Assembly (NCBI RefSeq): GCF_016820245.1
Contig: NZ_JAFCAR010000004.1
Coordinates: 62,001 to 126,000 of the forward strand
DNA: 64,000 bases
Origin: Jannaschia sp. Os4
GTDB taxonomy: Bacteria; Pseudomonadota; Alphaproteobacteria; Rhodobacterales; Rhodobacteraceae
Direction of reading: 5' to 3'
The position numbers were made by a program, and so were the translations under genes. Below, piece by piece: positions 27,593 to 36,444 of the stretch. The stretch's first letter is position 1, and every line of letters begins with the position of its first letter. Under the pieces are notes generated by a model. That model ran no database searches, was not told where the DNA came from, and was given only the letters and a program-made list of their open reading frames with translations.

Positions 27593-27856
27593 ATGGCCTC
27601 AGACAAGCAGAACCTCCAGGACGCGTTCCTGAACCACGTCCGGCGGGAGAAGATCCCCGTCACGATCTTCCTGATCAACGGCGTGAAGCTGCAGGGCGTC
27701 ATCACGTGGTTCGACAACTTCTGCGTGCTCCTGCGCCGGGACGGCCAGTCCCAGCTCGTCTACAAGAGCGCGATCTCCACGGTCATGCCGTCCCAGCCGA
27801 TCAGCCTCTACGATGGCGGTCCCACGGGCGGCGAGAAGGCCGAGGGCGAGGGGTAA
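27593..27856 (+). CDS. hfq: RNA chaperone Hfq
   Basis: Sm-like hexameric RNA-binding protein (87 aa) that pairs small RNAs with mRNAs. The core is typical: [20 protein letters not shown], then [15 protein letters not shown] (Sm1) and [13 protein letters not shown] (Sm2). The position that is His in the usual YKHAIST (His57 in E. coli, proximal-face RNA pore) is Ser59 here; the codon is AGC. The C-terminal tail is short and acidic/Gly-rich. ATG 27593 starts the conserved [10 protein letters not shown]; a longer in-frame start at 27494 is disfavoured. The hfq-hflX order is widely conserved. Confidence 0.95.
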   Translation: MASDKQNLQDAFLNHVRREKIPVTIFLINGVKLQGVITWFDNFCVLLRRDGQSQLVYKSAISTVMPSQPISLYDGGPTGGEKAEGEG

Positions 27857-27890
27857 CGGAACCCCGGACCCTCGGAACGGTAGGGTCTCC

Positions 27891-29264
27891 ATGAAAGAGA
27901 AGTTCTTCGATGCCGGCGCGCGCGTGACGCGCGCCGTCGTGCTGCATCCCGACACGCGCGGGGCGGACCGGTCCGGGCGCGATCCCAAGCTGGCCTTGGC
28001 CGAGGCGGTGTCCTTGGCGGCGGCGCTGCCCGACCTCGAGGTGGCGTGGGCCGACGTGGTGCGCCTGCCGCAGCCGCATCCGGGCCACCTGTTCAACCGC
28101 GGCAAGCTGGAGGAGGTCGCGCCCCGGCTGGAGGCCGAGGGGATCGACGTGGTTATGGTGGACGGGCCGGTGACGCCCGTGCAGCAGCGCAACCTCGAGC
28201 GGGAGTGGAAGGTGAAGGTGCTGGACCGTACCGGCCTGATCCTCGAGATCTTCGGCGACCGGGCGGCCACGCGGGAGGGCGTGCTGCAGGTCGACCTCGC
28301 GGCGCTCAGCTATCAGCGGACGCGGCTGGTGAAGGCGTGGACGCACCTCGAGCGGCAGCGCGGCGGATCGGGCGGGGCAGGGGGCTTCGTCGGCGGGCCG
28401 GGCGAGACGCAGATCGAGGCGGACCGCCGCGCCATCGACGAGCAGATGGTCCGCATCCGCCGCCAGCTGGAGAAGGTGACGCGCACGCGGGAGCTGCACC
28501 GCGCGGCCCGCGCCAAGGTGCCGTATCCGGTGGTGGCCCTTGTGGGCTACACGAACGCGGGCAAGTCGACGCTGTTCAACCGCCTGACCGGCGCGGAAGT
28601 GATGGCGAAGGACATGCTCTTCGCCACGCTGGACCCGACGATGCGGGCGGTGAAGCTGCCGCACGACACGGACGTGATCCTGTCGGACACGGTGGGCTTC
28701 ATCTCGGACCTGCCGACGCAGCTGGTCGCGGCCTTCCGCGCCACCTTGGAGGAGGTGCTGGAGGCGGACCTGATCGTGCACGTGCGCGACGTCAGCCACC
28801 CGGAGGCGGAGGCGCAGGCGCGCGACGTCGAGACCATCCTCGAGGAGCTGGGCGTGCGCGAGGACGTGGTGCGGCTGGAGCTGTGGAACAAGGCCGACGC
28901 GCTGGAGGGGACCGCGCGGGAGGCGGTCGAGAACCGCGCCGCGCGGGACGGGGACGTCTATCTCGGCTCGGCGCTCACGGGGGAGGGGCTGGACGCCTTC
29001 CTGTCCCGCGTGGCGGAGGAGCTGACCGAGGAGGTCACGGAGGTCGCGCTGACGCTGCCGTTCGACGCGGGCCGGGCGCGCGCTTGGCTCCACGAGGTGG
29101 GTGCCGTCACGGGCGAGGGCGCGGGCGAGGGCGGGCTGGAGCTGCGGGTCGCGTGGACCGCGCGGCAGGCGGCGCGCTTCGCGCGGACGTTCCCGGAGTT
29201 CGGCGGCGACGTGGGCGGGACGGGGCCGGAGGACCGGACCGGTCCCTACGACCCCTTGGCCTGA
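27891..29264 (+). CDS. hflX: Ribosome-associated GTPase HflX
   Basis: GTPase (457 aa) that binds and splits stalled or heat-inactivated ribosomes. An N-terminal HflX domain at about 15-190 (RGADRSGRDPKLALAEA; HPGHLFNRGKLEEV) is followed by the GTPase domain: G1 GYTNAGKS at 219-226, G3 DTVGFISDLP, and G4 NKAD. The glycine-rich linker GGSGGAGGFVGGPGETQIE before the G domain is characteristic of the family. The start is set at ATG 27891, 34 bp after hfq; its ribosome binding site is weak (TAGGG). Confidence 0.95.
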   Translation: MKEKFFDAGARVTRAVVLHPDTRGADRSGRDPKLALAEAVSLAAALPDLEVAWADVVRLPQPHPGHLFNRGKLEEVAPRLEAEGIDVVMVDGPVTPVQQRNLEREWKVKVLDRTGLILEIFGDRAATREGVLQVDLAALSYQRTRLVKAWTHLERQRGGSGGAGGFVGGPGETQIEADRRAIDEQMVRIRRQLEKVTRTRELHRAARAKVPYPVVALVGYTNAGKSTLFNRLTGAEVMAKDMLFATLDPTMRAVKLPHDTDVILSDTVGFISDLPTQLVAAFRATLEEVLEADLIVHVRDVSHPEAEAQARDVETILEELGVREDVVRLELWNKADALEGTAREAVENRAARDGDVYLGSALTGEGLDAFLSRVAEELTEEVTEVALTLPFDAGRARAWLHEVGAVTGEGAGEGGLELRVAWTARQAARFARTFPEFGGDVGGTGPEDRTGPYDPLA

Positions 29265-29416
29265 GCCGCCGCATTCCCGCCACAAAGCGGGCCTGCGGGC
29301 CACGGTCCGGCGGGGATCGGGCCGCCGGGTGGACGGACGGGGGATCCGGGGGGCACTCTGCGGGGGCGAACGGGGCGGCACGACCCCGGCGCGAGGCACA
29401 GATATCGAGACGCATC

Positions 29417-29983
29417 ATGACCCAGATCACGCGCCGCCGCATCCTCGCGGCCGGCTCCGCCGCGCTCTGCGCGCCCGCCCTCGCCGCATGCGGCAACGGG
29501 ATCGGCTCCGCCGGCCCGCAGCGCATCGAGGCGCGCGTCGACGAGGCGACGCGCTTCATGTTCTCCAACGTCCCCGAGGCCCGGCCCGTGGCCGAGCGCT
29601 CGACCGGCATGCTGATGCTGCCCTTGGTGACGGAGGCCACGATCGGCCTCGGCGGGGCCTACGGCAACGGCGCGCTGAAGGTGCAGGGCGCGACCGTGGA
29701 CTACTACTCGGTCGCCAACGCCTCCTTCGGGTTCCAGCTGGGCGCGCAGCAGTACTCGCAGGCCCTGTTCTTCATGACACCGGCGGCGCTGTCGGACTTC
29801 CGCGCGGCCCCCGGCTGGACGGCGGGCGCGGACCTCAAGTACGCGCTCAAGGCCGAGGGCGGGACGCTGACCACGGACACGACCGCGCTGACCACGCCGG
29901 TGATCGCCATGGTGTTCGGCCAGGCCGGCCTGATCGCGGGCGCGTCCATCGACGGGCAGAAGTACACGCGCATCATCCCCTGA
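29417..29983 (+). CDS. YSC84/SYLF-domain lipoprotein
   Basis: A 188-residue exported protein with a SYLF (YSC84-type) domain, a fold associated with lipid binding. The N-terminus contains RRRIL followed by a hydrophobic run and a lipobox LAAC (Cys25), so it may be a Tat- or Sec-exported lipoprotein. The domain covers about residues 60-188 (GMLMLPLVTEATIGLGGAYG; AQQYSQALFFM; GQAGLIAGASIDGQKYTRI). ATG 29417 has only a weak site (GAGACG). It stands 152 bp after hflX, convergent with the dienelactone hydrolase gene. Confidence 0.8.
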   Translation: MTQITRRRILAAGSAALCAPALAACGNGIGSAGPQRIEARVDEATRFMFSNVPEARPVAERSTGMLMLPLVTEATIGLGGAYGNGALKVQGATVDYYSVANASFGFQLGAQQYSQALFFMTPAALSDFRAAPGWTAGADLKYALKAEGGTLTTDTTALTTPVIAMVFGQAGLIAGASIDGQKYTRIIP

Positions 29984-30010
29984 GCGGGCCCTGACCGGAC
30001 CCTGAGCGGG
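29978..30010 (+). repeat. Three tandem 11-nt repeats
   Basis: CCCTGAGCGGG, CCCTGACCGGA, CCCTGAGCGGG in direct succession; units 1 and 3 are identical and unit 2 differs at two positions. The stop codon of the SYLF lipoprotein lies in unit 1. Likely a local slippage duplication, without a known role. Confidence 0.7.
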
Positions 30011-30036
30011 CCGCGCGCAGTCCGGCGCGCGCGCCC

Positions 30037-30939
30037 TCAGGCGAGGTAGGTCCTGAACCACGCCACCATCCGCTCCTCCGCGAGGCGGGCGGCCGCCTCG
30101 TCGTAGCGGGGCGTGGTGTCGTTGTGGAAGCCGTGGTTCACGCCCGGGTAGATGTGCGCCTCGTAGCGCTTGTCGTTCTCCTCCAGCGCCTTCTGGAAGT
30201 CGGGCCACATCGCGTTGATGCGCTGGTCCAGCGCGGCGAGCTGGAACATCAGCGGCGCCTCGATCGACGGGACGATCTCGGCGGGCATGGAGCCGTAGAA
30301 GGGCACCCCCGCCGCCATCTCGGGATAGGCCGCCGCCAGCCGGTTCACCACGCCGCCGCCGTAGCAGAAGCCCGTCGCGCCGACCTTGCCGTTCGTCCCC
30401 TCCAGCGCGGCGAGGTGCTCGAACCCGGCGAAGAAGTCGTTGAGCAACGCCTCTTGGTCTAGGCTGCGCTGCATGGTGCGCCCCTCGTCGTCCGTGCCGG
30501 GGTAGCCGCCGAGCGACGACAGCCCGTCGGGCCCCATCGCCACGAACCCGGCTTTGGCCAGACGGCGCACGACGTCGCGGATGTAGGGGTTCAGGCCGCG
30601 GTTCTCGTGGACGACGAGGATCGCGGCGGGCGGGCGCTCGGGGTCCGTCTCGGCGGGGCGCACGAGATAGGCGGTGATCTCGCCGGTGCCGTCGGGGCTG
30701 GCGTAGGTGATGTCCTCGCCCACGATGTCGTCGTCGTCCTCAGCGACCTGCTGTGCGAGCGCGTAGTTCGGCGCGAGCGTCCCGAGGATCGCGGCGGCGG
30801 TCAGGCCGCCGACGGCCCACTTGCCCGCCCGGTCGAGGAACTCGCGCTTCGAGATGCGCCCGTGGGCGTAGTAGTCGTAGAGGTCCAAGAGGTCCTGGTC
30901 GAAGTCGGCGGCCGTCAGCCGGCGCTCGGGCGTGCTCAT
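30037..30939 (-). CDS. Dienelactone hydrolase family protein with export signal
   Basis: Alpha/beta hydrolase (300 aa) of the dienelactone hydrolase family. The triad is visible: Cys192 in GFCYGGG, Asp238 in ALDQR, and His269 in NHGFH. The cysteine nucleophile distinguishes it from serine lipases. Residues 30-63 (SKREFLDRAGKWAVGG, hydrophobic run, ALAQQ) look like an export signal of the kind in YghX-like proteins, though a true twin Arg is missing. The substrate is unknown. ATG 30939 has AGGGAG about 9 nt upstream. It is convergent with the SYLF gene and divergent from rpsB (209-bp gap). Confidence 0.85.
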   Translation of the reverse strand: MSTPERRLTAADFDQDLLDLYDYYAHGRISKREFLDRAGKWAVGGLTAAAILGTLAPNYALAQQVAEDDDDIVGEDITYASPDGTGEITAYLVRPAETDPERPPAAILVVHENRGLNPYIRDVVRRLAKAGFVAMGPDGLSSLGGYPGTDDEGRTMQRSLDQEALLNDFFAGFEHLAALEGTNGKVGATGFCYGGGVVNRLAAAYPEMAAGVPFYGSMPAEIVPSIEAPLMFQLAALDQRINAMWPDFQKALEENDKRYEAHIYPGVNHGFHNDTTPRYDEAAARLAEERMVAWFRTYLA

Positions 30940-31148
30940 GTCGGGTCTCCCTCCGCTGGGGCAGGACGTAACGCGGCGGCCCCGTCCGGCCAGCGCCCCC
31001 TTGCGCCCCGCCTGCATCCGGCCTAGCTGCGCGTCACTTCGCAGGCGGGGGCGGGCCCCTGGGGGAGACATCCCCGGACGGTCCACCGGTTTTCCCATCT
31101 GGGGAATGATCCCCCGCCGAGGCACAAACCGGAAAAGGAACGTCGCAG

Positions 31149-32051
31149 ATGGCTCTGCCCGATTTCTCCCTGCGCCAGCTTCTCGAAGCGGGCGTCCACT
31201 TCGGCCACCAGACGCAGCGCTGGAACCCCCGCATGGGGTCGTACATCTACGGCGCCAAGAACGGGATCCACATCATGGACCTGACCCAGACGGTCCCGAT
31301 GCTGGAGCAGGCGCTCACGGCCGTGCGCGAGACCGCCGCCAAGGGCGGCCGCATCCTGTTCGTCGGCACCAAGCGGCAGGCGCAGAAGCCCGTCGCCGAC
31401 GCCGCCGAGCGTTGCGCGCAGTACTACATGAACCACCGCTGGCTGGGCGGCACGCTCACCAACTGGAAGACGGTCTCGAACTCGATCCAGCGCCTGCGCT
31501 CCATCGACGAGAAGATGGAGGAGGGCGGCGAGGGCCTGACCAAGAAGGAGCGCCTCGGGATGGAGCGCGACCAGACGAAGCTGCAGGCTTCGCTGGGCGG
31601 CATCCGCGAGATGGGCGGCCTGCCCGACCTGTTGTTCGTCATCGACGTCAACAAGGAGGACCTCGCGATCGCCGAGGCCAAGAAGCTCGGCATCCCGGTC
31701 GTCGCGGTGGTCGACTCGAACGCGTCCCCCGAGGGCGTGGACTACGTGATCCCCGGCAACGACGACGCGGCGCGCGCCATCGCGCTCTACTGCGACCTCG
31801 TGGCCCGCGCGGCGCTGGACGGCATGACCGCCCAGCTGGGCGCGGCGGGCGTCGACCTCGGCGAGTTCGAGGAAGGCATGGACGAGGAGGGCGTGGTCGA
31901 TCCGGGCGCGGCCGAGAACCCGGACGTGGACATCCCGCCCGCGGACGCGGAGCGCACGGACGCGCAGCCGCCGGCCGAGCAGGCGCAGCCCGCCGCCGGC
32001 GCGGACGGGATCGAGAACCCCGCCGAGACGCCCGAGGACACGACCGCCTGA
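31149..32051 (+). CDS. rpsB: 30S ribosomal protein S2
   Basis: Small-subunit ribosomal protein S2 (300 aa). The core to about residue 235 is canonical: [20 protein letters not shown] at 6-25, [12 protein letters not shown], and [20 protein letters not shown]. The remaining 65 residues form a low-complexity acidic, Pro- and Ala-rich tail (many Glu/Asp, [20 protein letters not shown]) absent from the 241-residue E. coli protein. Rhodobacteraceae S2 proteins often carry such tails. AAAAGGA precedes ATG 31149. The leader at 31060-31110 has several CCCC/GGGG complements that may fold. Followed by tsf after 75 bp. Confidence 0.96.
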   Translation: MALPDFSLRQLLEAGVHFGHQTQRWNPRMGSYIYGAKNGIHIMDLTQTVPMLEQALTAVRETAAKGGRILFVGTKRQAQKPVADAAERCAQYYMNHRWLGGTLTNWKTVSNSIQRLRSIDEKMEEGGEGLTKKERLGMERDQTKLQASLGGIREMGGLPDLLFVIDVNKEDLAIAEAKKLGIPVVAVVDSNASPEGVDYVIPGNDDAARAIALYCDLVARAALDGMTAQLGAAGVDLGEFEEGMDEEGVVDPGAAENPDVDIPPADAERTDAQPPAEQAQPAAGADGIENPAETPEDTTA

Positions 32052-32126
32052 CCGGCGGTCCGTCCGACCCTGCCGCGCGGAGACGCTCCGCGCGGCCCCT
32101 GACCCATTCATCCAAGGAGTGAGCCG

Positions 32127-33002
32127 ATGGCCATCACCGCCGCTCAAGTGAAGCAACTCCGCGACCAGACCGGCGCGGGCATGATGGACGCCAAGAAGGC
32201 GCTGACCGAGACCGACGGCGACATCGACGCGGCCGTGGACTGGCTGCGCACCAAGGGCCTCGCCAAGGCCGCCAAGAAGTCGGGCCGCACCGCCGCCGAG
32301 GGCCTCGTGGCCGTCACGGTGATGAACGGCACGGGCGTCGCGGTCGAGGTGAACTCGGAGACGGACTTCGTGGCGAAGAACGCCGACTTCCAGTCGATGG
32401 TCGCCGGCATCGCGCGCGCCGCGCTGGACGTGGACGACACCGACGCGCTGATGAGCGCGGACATGGGCGGCAAGTCCGTGCAGGACACCGTGACCGACAA
32501 GATCGCCACCATCGGCGAGAACATGTCCGTCCGGCGCATGGCCAAGCTCTCGGGCGGGTCGGTCGTGTCCTATGTGCACAACGCCGCCGCACCCGACATG
32601 GGCAAGATCGGCGTGCTCGTCGCGCTGTCGGGCGAGGACACGGCGCTCGGCAAGCAGATCGCGATGCACATCGCCGCGACCAACCCGGCCGCGCTGAACG
32701 AGGCGGAGCTGGATCAGGCGATCGTCGACAAGGAGCGTCAGGTCCAGATCGACATCGCGCGCGAGTCGGGCAAGCCGGAGCAGGTCATCGAGAAGATGAT
32801 CGAGGGCCGGATGAAGAAGTACATGGCCGAGGTCACGCTGGTGAACCAGCAGTTCGTCGTGAACCCGGACGTGACCGTGGGCCAAGCGGCCAAGGACGCG
32901 GGCGTCGAGATCACGGGCTACGTCCGCCTCGAGGTCGGCGAGGGCATCGAGGTGGTCAAGGAGGACTTCGCCGCCGAGGTCGCCAAGGCCGCGCAGGGCT
33001 GA
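32127..33002 (+). CDS. tsf: Elongation factor Ts
   Basis: Guanine nucleotide exchange factor for EF-Tu (291 aa, usual length). The N-terminal UBA-like domain reads [19 protein letters not shown], and the core motif SETDFVAKN is at about 72-80. AAGGAGTGA precedes ATG 32127. The rpsB-tsf order is nearly universal in bacteria. A strong intrinsic terminator follows 18 bp after the stop. Confidence 0.97.
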   Translation: MAITAAQVKQLRDQTGAGMMDAKKALTETDGDIDAAVDWLRTKGLAKAAKKSGRTAAEGLVAVTVMNGTGVAVEVNSETDFVAKNADFQSMVAGIARAALDVDDTDALMSADMGGKSVQDTVTDKIATIGENMSVRRMAKLSGGSVVSYVHNAAAPDMGKIGVLVALSGEDTALGKQIAMHIAATNPAALNEAELDQAIVDKERQVQIDIARESGKPEQVIEKMIEGRMKKYMAEVTLVNQQFVVNPDVTVGQAAKDAGVEITGYVRLEVGEGIEVVKEDFAAEVAKAAQG

Positions 33003-33020
33003 TCGCCGCGACCCGGAAAG

Positions 33021-33054
33021 GAGGCCCCCGCCGCAGCCGCGGCGGGGGCCTCTT
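33021..33054 (+). terminator. Intrinsic terminator after tsf
   Basis: Arms 33021-33034 and 33039-33052 pair perfectly over 14 bp around the loop AGCC, followed by TTCT. This is the strongest terminator-like hairpin in the window and closes the rpsB-tsf operon. Confidence 0.85.
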
Positions 33055-33231
33055 CTCGTCCGGAGGAAGAGGTGGGGCGGCAGGCGGGGTCGCCCGGCCT
33101 AACCCGCCGGATGCGTCCCGCCCGCCCGACTCCGCGGCCAAATTGCCGATGTTCCCGGAGGCCCTCGGAGGTTCGCACGAGCGGTCGGCGGGGGGCACTG
33201 CGGAATTCCTCACCCCGCCATCCGCACGGGT

Positions 33232-33999
33232 TCAGGACGCGCCGGTCACGTCGTGGTCCGGATACCACAGGACCTGGTTCTGGAGCGCGGCCTTGGCCAC
33301 GGCCTGCGCCGTCGTCTCGACGTTCAGGCGCTCGCGCCCGTCGCGCAGGTGCTTCTCGACCATGGAGACGGAGACGCCCATCAGCGTGCTCACGTCGCGG
33401 GCCGCCTTGCCCTCGGCGACGTAGCGCAGCGCCTCGCGCTGGCGCGCGGTCAGAAGGCCGCGCCGGGGCAGGGCGCTGACCGCGAGATGGAGCGTGTTGT
33501 TCGCGAGGAGCAGGTCGTCCCCGTGCTCCGCGAGGAGCGCGTCCACCTCTGCCTGGTCCATCGACGTGGTGCCCAGCCCGATTCCGGCGCCGTGCCGGAA
33601 GGTCGGGCGCGCGAAGGCGACGCCGAAGCCGTGCCGCACCCCGTGCTGCGCGTTGAAGGCGAGGATGCGCTGCTCCTCGGGGCCGTACTCGCCCGCCTTG
33701 GCCTTCTCTAGGATCGTGGAGAAGGACAGGATCCCGACGTTGTCGATCGACCACCGGACCAGCGGCGCGTGGCGGAACATCCCCCCTTGGACGTAGGCGC
33801 GGGTGAACGCCTCGTCGTGGGTCGTGAGGACGAGCGCGTCCTCCAGGTGGCCGAGGTTGGACCCGTCCCGGAACTTGGTCGCGGCGTAGAGGAGCTTGTC
33901 GAAGCCGTATCCCGCCATCCGGGCCGCGTGGATGTCCCACGCCGCCTCGATCGTCTCCGCCGCCATGACGGCGAGCAGGTCGGCCCTGTCGAGCTTCAT
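33232..33999 (-). CDS. LuxR-type regulator with autoinducer-binding-like domain (solo)
   Basis: Transcription factor (255 aa) with an N-terminal autoinducer-binding-like domain (about 10-170) and a C-terminal LuxR helix-turn-helix (LTARQREALRYVAEGKAARD through VEKHLRDGRERL, about 185-245). No luxI-type synthase is in the window, so it is a solo. At the spot where AHL receptors have Asp-Pro (Asp70-Pro71 in TraR) it reads HAPLVRW: the Pro is kept and the Asp is Ala. This suggests a different or absent ligand. ATG 33999 lies 72 bp after the otnI stop on the same strand, so it may be read with the tetronate operon. Confidence 0.87.
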   Translation of the reverse strand: MKLDRADLLAVMAAETIEAAWDIHAARMAGYGFDKLLYAATKFRDGSNLGHLEDALVLTTHDEAFTRAYVQGGMFRHAPLVRWSIDNVGILSFSTILEKAKAGEYGPEEQRILAFNAQHGVRHGFGVAFARPTFRHGAGIGLGTTSMDQAEVDALLAEHGDDLLLANNTLHLAVSALPRRGLLTARQREALRYVAEGKAARDVSTLMGVSVSMVEKHLRDGRERLNVETTAQAVAKAALQNQVLWYPDHDVTGAS

Positions 34000-34071
34000 A
34001 GCCGCCGCCTCTCTCCTCGCGTCAGGGATGCCGCAGGCGTGGTGGCCATGTCCACACCCATCGCCGCAGCC

Positions 34072-34800
34072 TCACCCTTGCGCCAATGCGTCCCGCCAGC
34101 CGAGGCCCGCCCGCGTCCCGCCCGCCGGGACGTACTCGCAGCCGAACGCACCCTGCCATCCCGCCGCCGCGAGCGCGGCGAGGGCAGGGGCCTCGGGCTC
34201 GTGGCGCGTTCGCGGGTGCGCCACCTGCACGTGCCCGATGCGGTCGCGATGCGCGCGGAACGTCACGACGGGGTCGTCCCCCTCCTGCGCGACGTGGAAC
34301 AGGTCGAACATGGCGCGCAGCCGCGGCGATCCGACCCGCTCGATCATCTCCGCCGCCTCCGCGATCCGCCGCAGGGGATAGACGGGCTTCGCCGTGCGCG
34401 AGAGCGGCTCGATCAGGATCGTCGGCCCGTCGCCCGCCGTGGCATGGCGCAGCGTGTCCGCGTAGGCGTCCATCGCCTCGGGCGTCGGTTCGTGGTGGCC
34501 GGCGAGGACATGCACCGCCTTGGCCCCGAGGGCGCGCGCCATCGAGAGGGCCGCGTCGACATCCGCCCGCGCGGCCGCGCGGTCGGGCCCCGCGGCCCGT
34601 CCCCCGTCGTCCATCGCCGCGTTGAGGCCGATGACCGGCAGGCCCGCGCCGCGCAGGGCCGCGCGCAGGTCGTCCTCGGCCTCGTGACGCCATTCGTCGT
34701 GGAACTCGACGGCGTGGAACCCGTCGGAGGCCGCCGCGGCGATCCGGTCGAGGAAGGGAAGGTCCGCGTAGAGGAAGCCGGTGTTGGCGGAGAGGATCAT
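34072..34800 (-). CDS. otnI: Hydroxypyruvate isomerase family / 2-oxo-tetronate isomerase
   Basis: TIM-barrel sugar-acid isomerase (242 aa) of the Hyi/OtnI group. Metal and substrate-binding acidic residues can be read at strand ends: EFHDEW at about 32-37, IEPLSR at about 130-135, MFDLFHVAQEGD at about 163-174, and GCEYVPAG near 219-226. OtnI converts 2-oxo-tetronate to 3-oxo-tetronate in L-threonate/D-erythronate catabolism. The neighbours LtnD and OtnC favour that over glyoxylate-pathway Hyi. AGGGAG precedes ATG 34800. It is 12 bp after otnC. Confidence 0.82.
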   Translation of the reverse strand: MILSANTGFLYADLPFLDRIAAAASDGFHAVEFHDEWRHEAEDDLRAALRGAGLPVIGLNAAMDDGGRAAGPDRAAARADVDAALSMARALGAKAVHVLAGHHEPTPEAMDAYADTLRHATAGDGPTILIEPLSRTAKPVYPLRRIAEAAEMIERVGSPRLRAMFDLFHVAQEGDDPVVTFRAHRDRIGHVQVAHPRTRHEPEAPALAALAAAGWQGAFGCEYVPAGGTRAGLGWRDALAQG

Positions 34801-34812
34801 GGCAAGGCTCCC

Positions 34813-35451
34813 TTATCCGAGATCGACGTCGAACTTGGCCGCGACGCGCGCGACGGTCTGCGGGTCCAAGGCGCGCGCGCCCATCCCGTGGGTGAGCAGG
34901 GCGAGGCGGGCCGTCGCCTCCAGCTCCTCGATGGCGTCGCAGGCGGCCTCGGGGCTGCTTCCCGCGACGACGGGGCCGTGATGGGCGAGCATGACGGCCG
35001 AGCGCCGCCCCGCGAGCCCGCGCACCGCGTCGCCCATCGCCGGGTCGCCGGGCAGGAACACCGGGAGGAGCTGGACCCGGCCGAGCTTCATCACCGCGTA
35101 GGGCGTGAGCGCCGGGAGCCAGTCGGCCTCATCCTGCGCGGGCAGGAGGGAGAGCGCGACGGAGTGGGCGGGATGGAGGTGGACGACGGCGTTCGCGGTT
35201 CCGCGCGTCTCGTAGAAGGCGGCGTGGAGCGGCATCTCCTTGGTCGGCGGGTCGCCGTCGACGTGGTTTCCGGCGTCGTCGAAGCGCGACAGGCGCGCCG
35301 GGTCGAGGCGTCCGAAGCTGCTGCCCGTGGGCGAGACGAGCAGGCCGCCATCCGGCGTACGCGCGGAGATATTCCCAGTCGATCCGTGGGTTAGGCCGCG
35401 ATCGTAAAGTGACCGTGCCAAGATGCACAGCCGTTCGCGCAGGTCCGTCAT
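34813..35451 (-). CDS. otnC: Class II aldolase; probable 3-oxo-tetronate 4-phosphate decarboxylase
   Basis: Zinc-dependent class II aldolase/adducin-fold enzyme (212 aa). GSTGNIS at 23-29 and SPTGSSFG bind phosphate. Glu72 (PTKEMPLH) is the likely acid/base, and His91, His93 and His158 (VVHLHP; AHHGP) are metal ligands. In the tetronate pathway OtnC decarboxylates 3-oxo-tetronate 4-phosphate to dihydroxyacetone phosphate. The family also includes fuculose-phosphate aldolases, so the assignment rests on the ltnD and otnI neighbours. Its ATG overlaps the ltnD stop by 4 nt. Confidence 0.82.
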   Translation of the reverse strand: MTDLRERLCILARSLYDRGLTHGSTGNISARTPDGGLLVSPTGSSFGRLDPARLSRFDDAGNHVDGDPPTKEMPLHAAFYETRGTANAVVHLHPAHSVALSLLPAQDEADWLPALTPYAVMKLGRVQLLPVFLPGDPAMGDAVRGLAGRRSAVMLAHHGPVVAGSSPEAACDAIEELEATARLALLTHGMGARALDPQTVARVAAKFDVDLG

Positions 35452-36326
35452 GGATCGCCGGGAAGACGGAGGCCGGCGTTGCGCGCATAGACCTTCGCCA
35501 CCGCCGCGTCGTCCTCGCGCCCGAGGCCGGAGCCGCTGGCGGCGAGGAACTGCTGCATCGCGGCCGCCGCGAGGGGCGCGCCGAAGCCCGATCCGCGGGC
35601 CGCGTCGAGCACGATGCCGAGGTCCTTAGGCCAGATGTCGACGGCGGAGCGGGGTTCGTAGTCGCTCTCGGCCACGTGCGGCGCGCGGTTCTCCAGCATC
35701 CACGAGGTGCCCGCGCAATGCGGGATCACGCGCAGGAAGGTGTCCGGGTCGATGCCTTGGCTGATCCCGAAGGTGATCGCCTCGGCCATCGCCGCGATGT
35801 GAACGCCGGCCAGCAACTGGTTGACGGACTTCATCGCGCTGCCCGTGCCCGGCGCGTCGCCGAGGTCGAACACCGTGGCCGCGCAGGCGTCGAGCACGGG
35901 GCGCGCCGCGTCGAAGGCCGCGCGCGCGCCGGAGGCCATGATCGACAGCTCGCCCGAGGCCGCCTTGGCCGCGCCGCCCGAGATCGGGGCGTCGAGGTAG
36001 TGGAGTCCGTCCGGCAGGCGGGCGGCAATGCCGCGGGCCTGCGCGGCGGACATGGTGGCGCAGGCGAGGACGACCGCGTTCGACAGCTTGGGCGCGATGC
36101 CGTCGTCGCCGTAGAGCACGGCCTCGGTCTGCGCGCCGGTCAGGACCACGAGGACCACGGCGTCGAGGTCGGCCCACGGCACGTCGCCGGGCTGGCCGCC
36201 TTCGCCGAGGAAGCGCGCGGAGGCGTTCGCGTTCACGTCGCGGCCCCAGACGCGGTGGCCCGCGCGCAGCAGGGACGCGGCCATGCCGTAGCCCATGGAA
36301 CCCAAACCGATCACCGCGACGTCCAT
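35448..36326 (-). CDS. ltnD: NAD-dependent L-threonate dehydrogenase-like protein
   Basis: Beta-hydroxyacid dehydrogenase (292 aa). The Rossmann motif GLGSMGYG is at 7-14, the substrate-binding segment DAPISGGAAKAASGEL at about 112-127, and catalytic Lys166 is in SAMKSVNQ. Closest by context to LtnD, which oxidises L-threonate to 2-oxo-tetronate; 3-hydroxyisobutyrate or tartronate-semialdehyde reductases are alternatives. ATG 36326 is chosen because GGAGG lies 6 nt upstream; the ATG at 36338 overlaps that site. It is the first gene of ltnD-otnC-otnI, divided from phoB (same strand, downstream of it is not read) by 118 bp. Confidence 0.82.
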   Translation of the reverse strand: MDVAVIGLGSMGYGMAASLLRAGHRVWGRDVNANASARFLGEGGQPGDVPWADLDAVVLVVLTGAQTEAVLYGDDGIAPKLSNAVVLACATMSAAQARGIAARLPDGLHYLDAPISGGAAKAASGELSIMASGARAAFDAARPVLDACAATVFDLGDAPGTGSAMKSVNQLLAGVHIAAMAEAITFGISQGIDPDTFLRVIPHCAGTSWMLENRAPHVAESDYEPRSAVDIWPKDLGIVLDAARGSGFGAPLAAAAMQQFLAASGSGLGREDDAAVAKVYARNAGLRLPGDP

Positions 36327-36444
36327 GCGTACCTCCATGCGTGGTGGCGTGGGTGTGCGGGGGGGCACCGGCGCGGTCAAGCCACGCCAGTCGATTACAT
36401 AATTCCGCTTACAGGACACATATCCGTCCGTCGGCGAGGGGGGC

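Noticed and set aside
33232-33999. Quorum-sensing locus (luxR/luxI)
   Set aside because: No AHL synthase gene is present anywhere in the window; only the receptor-like protein is.
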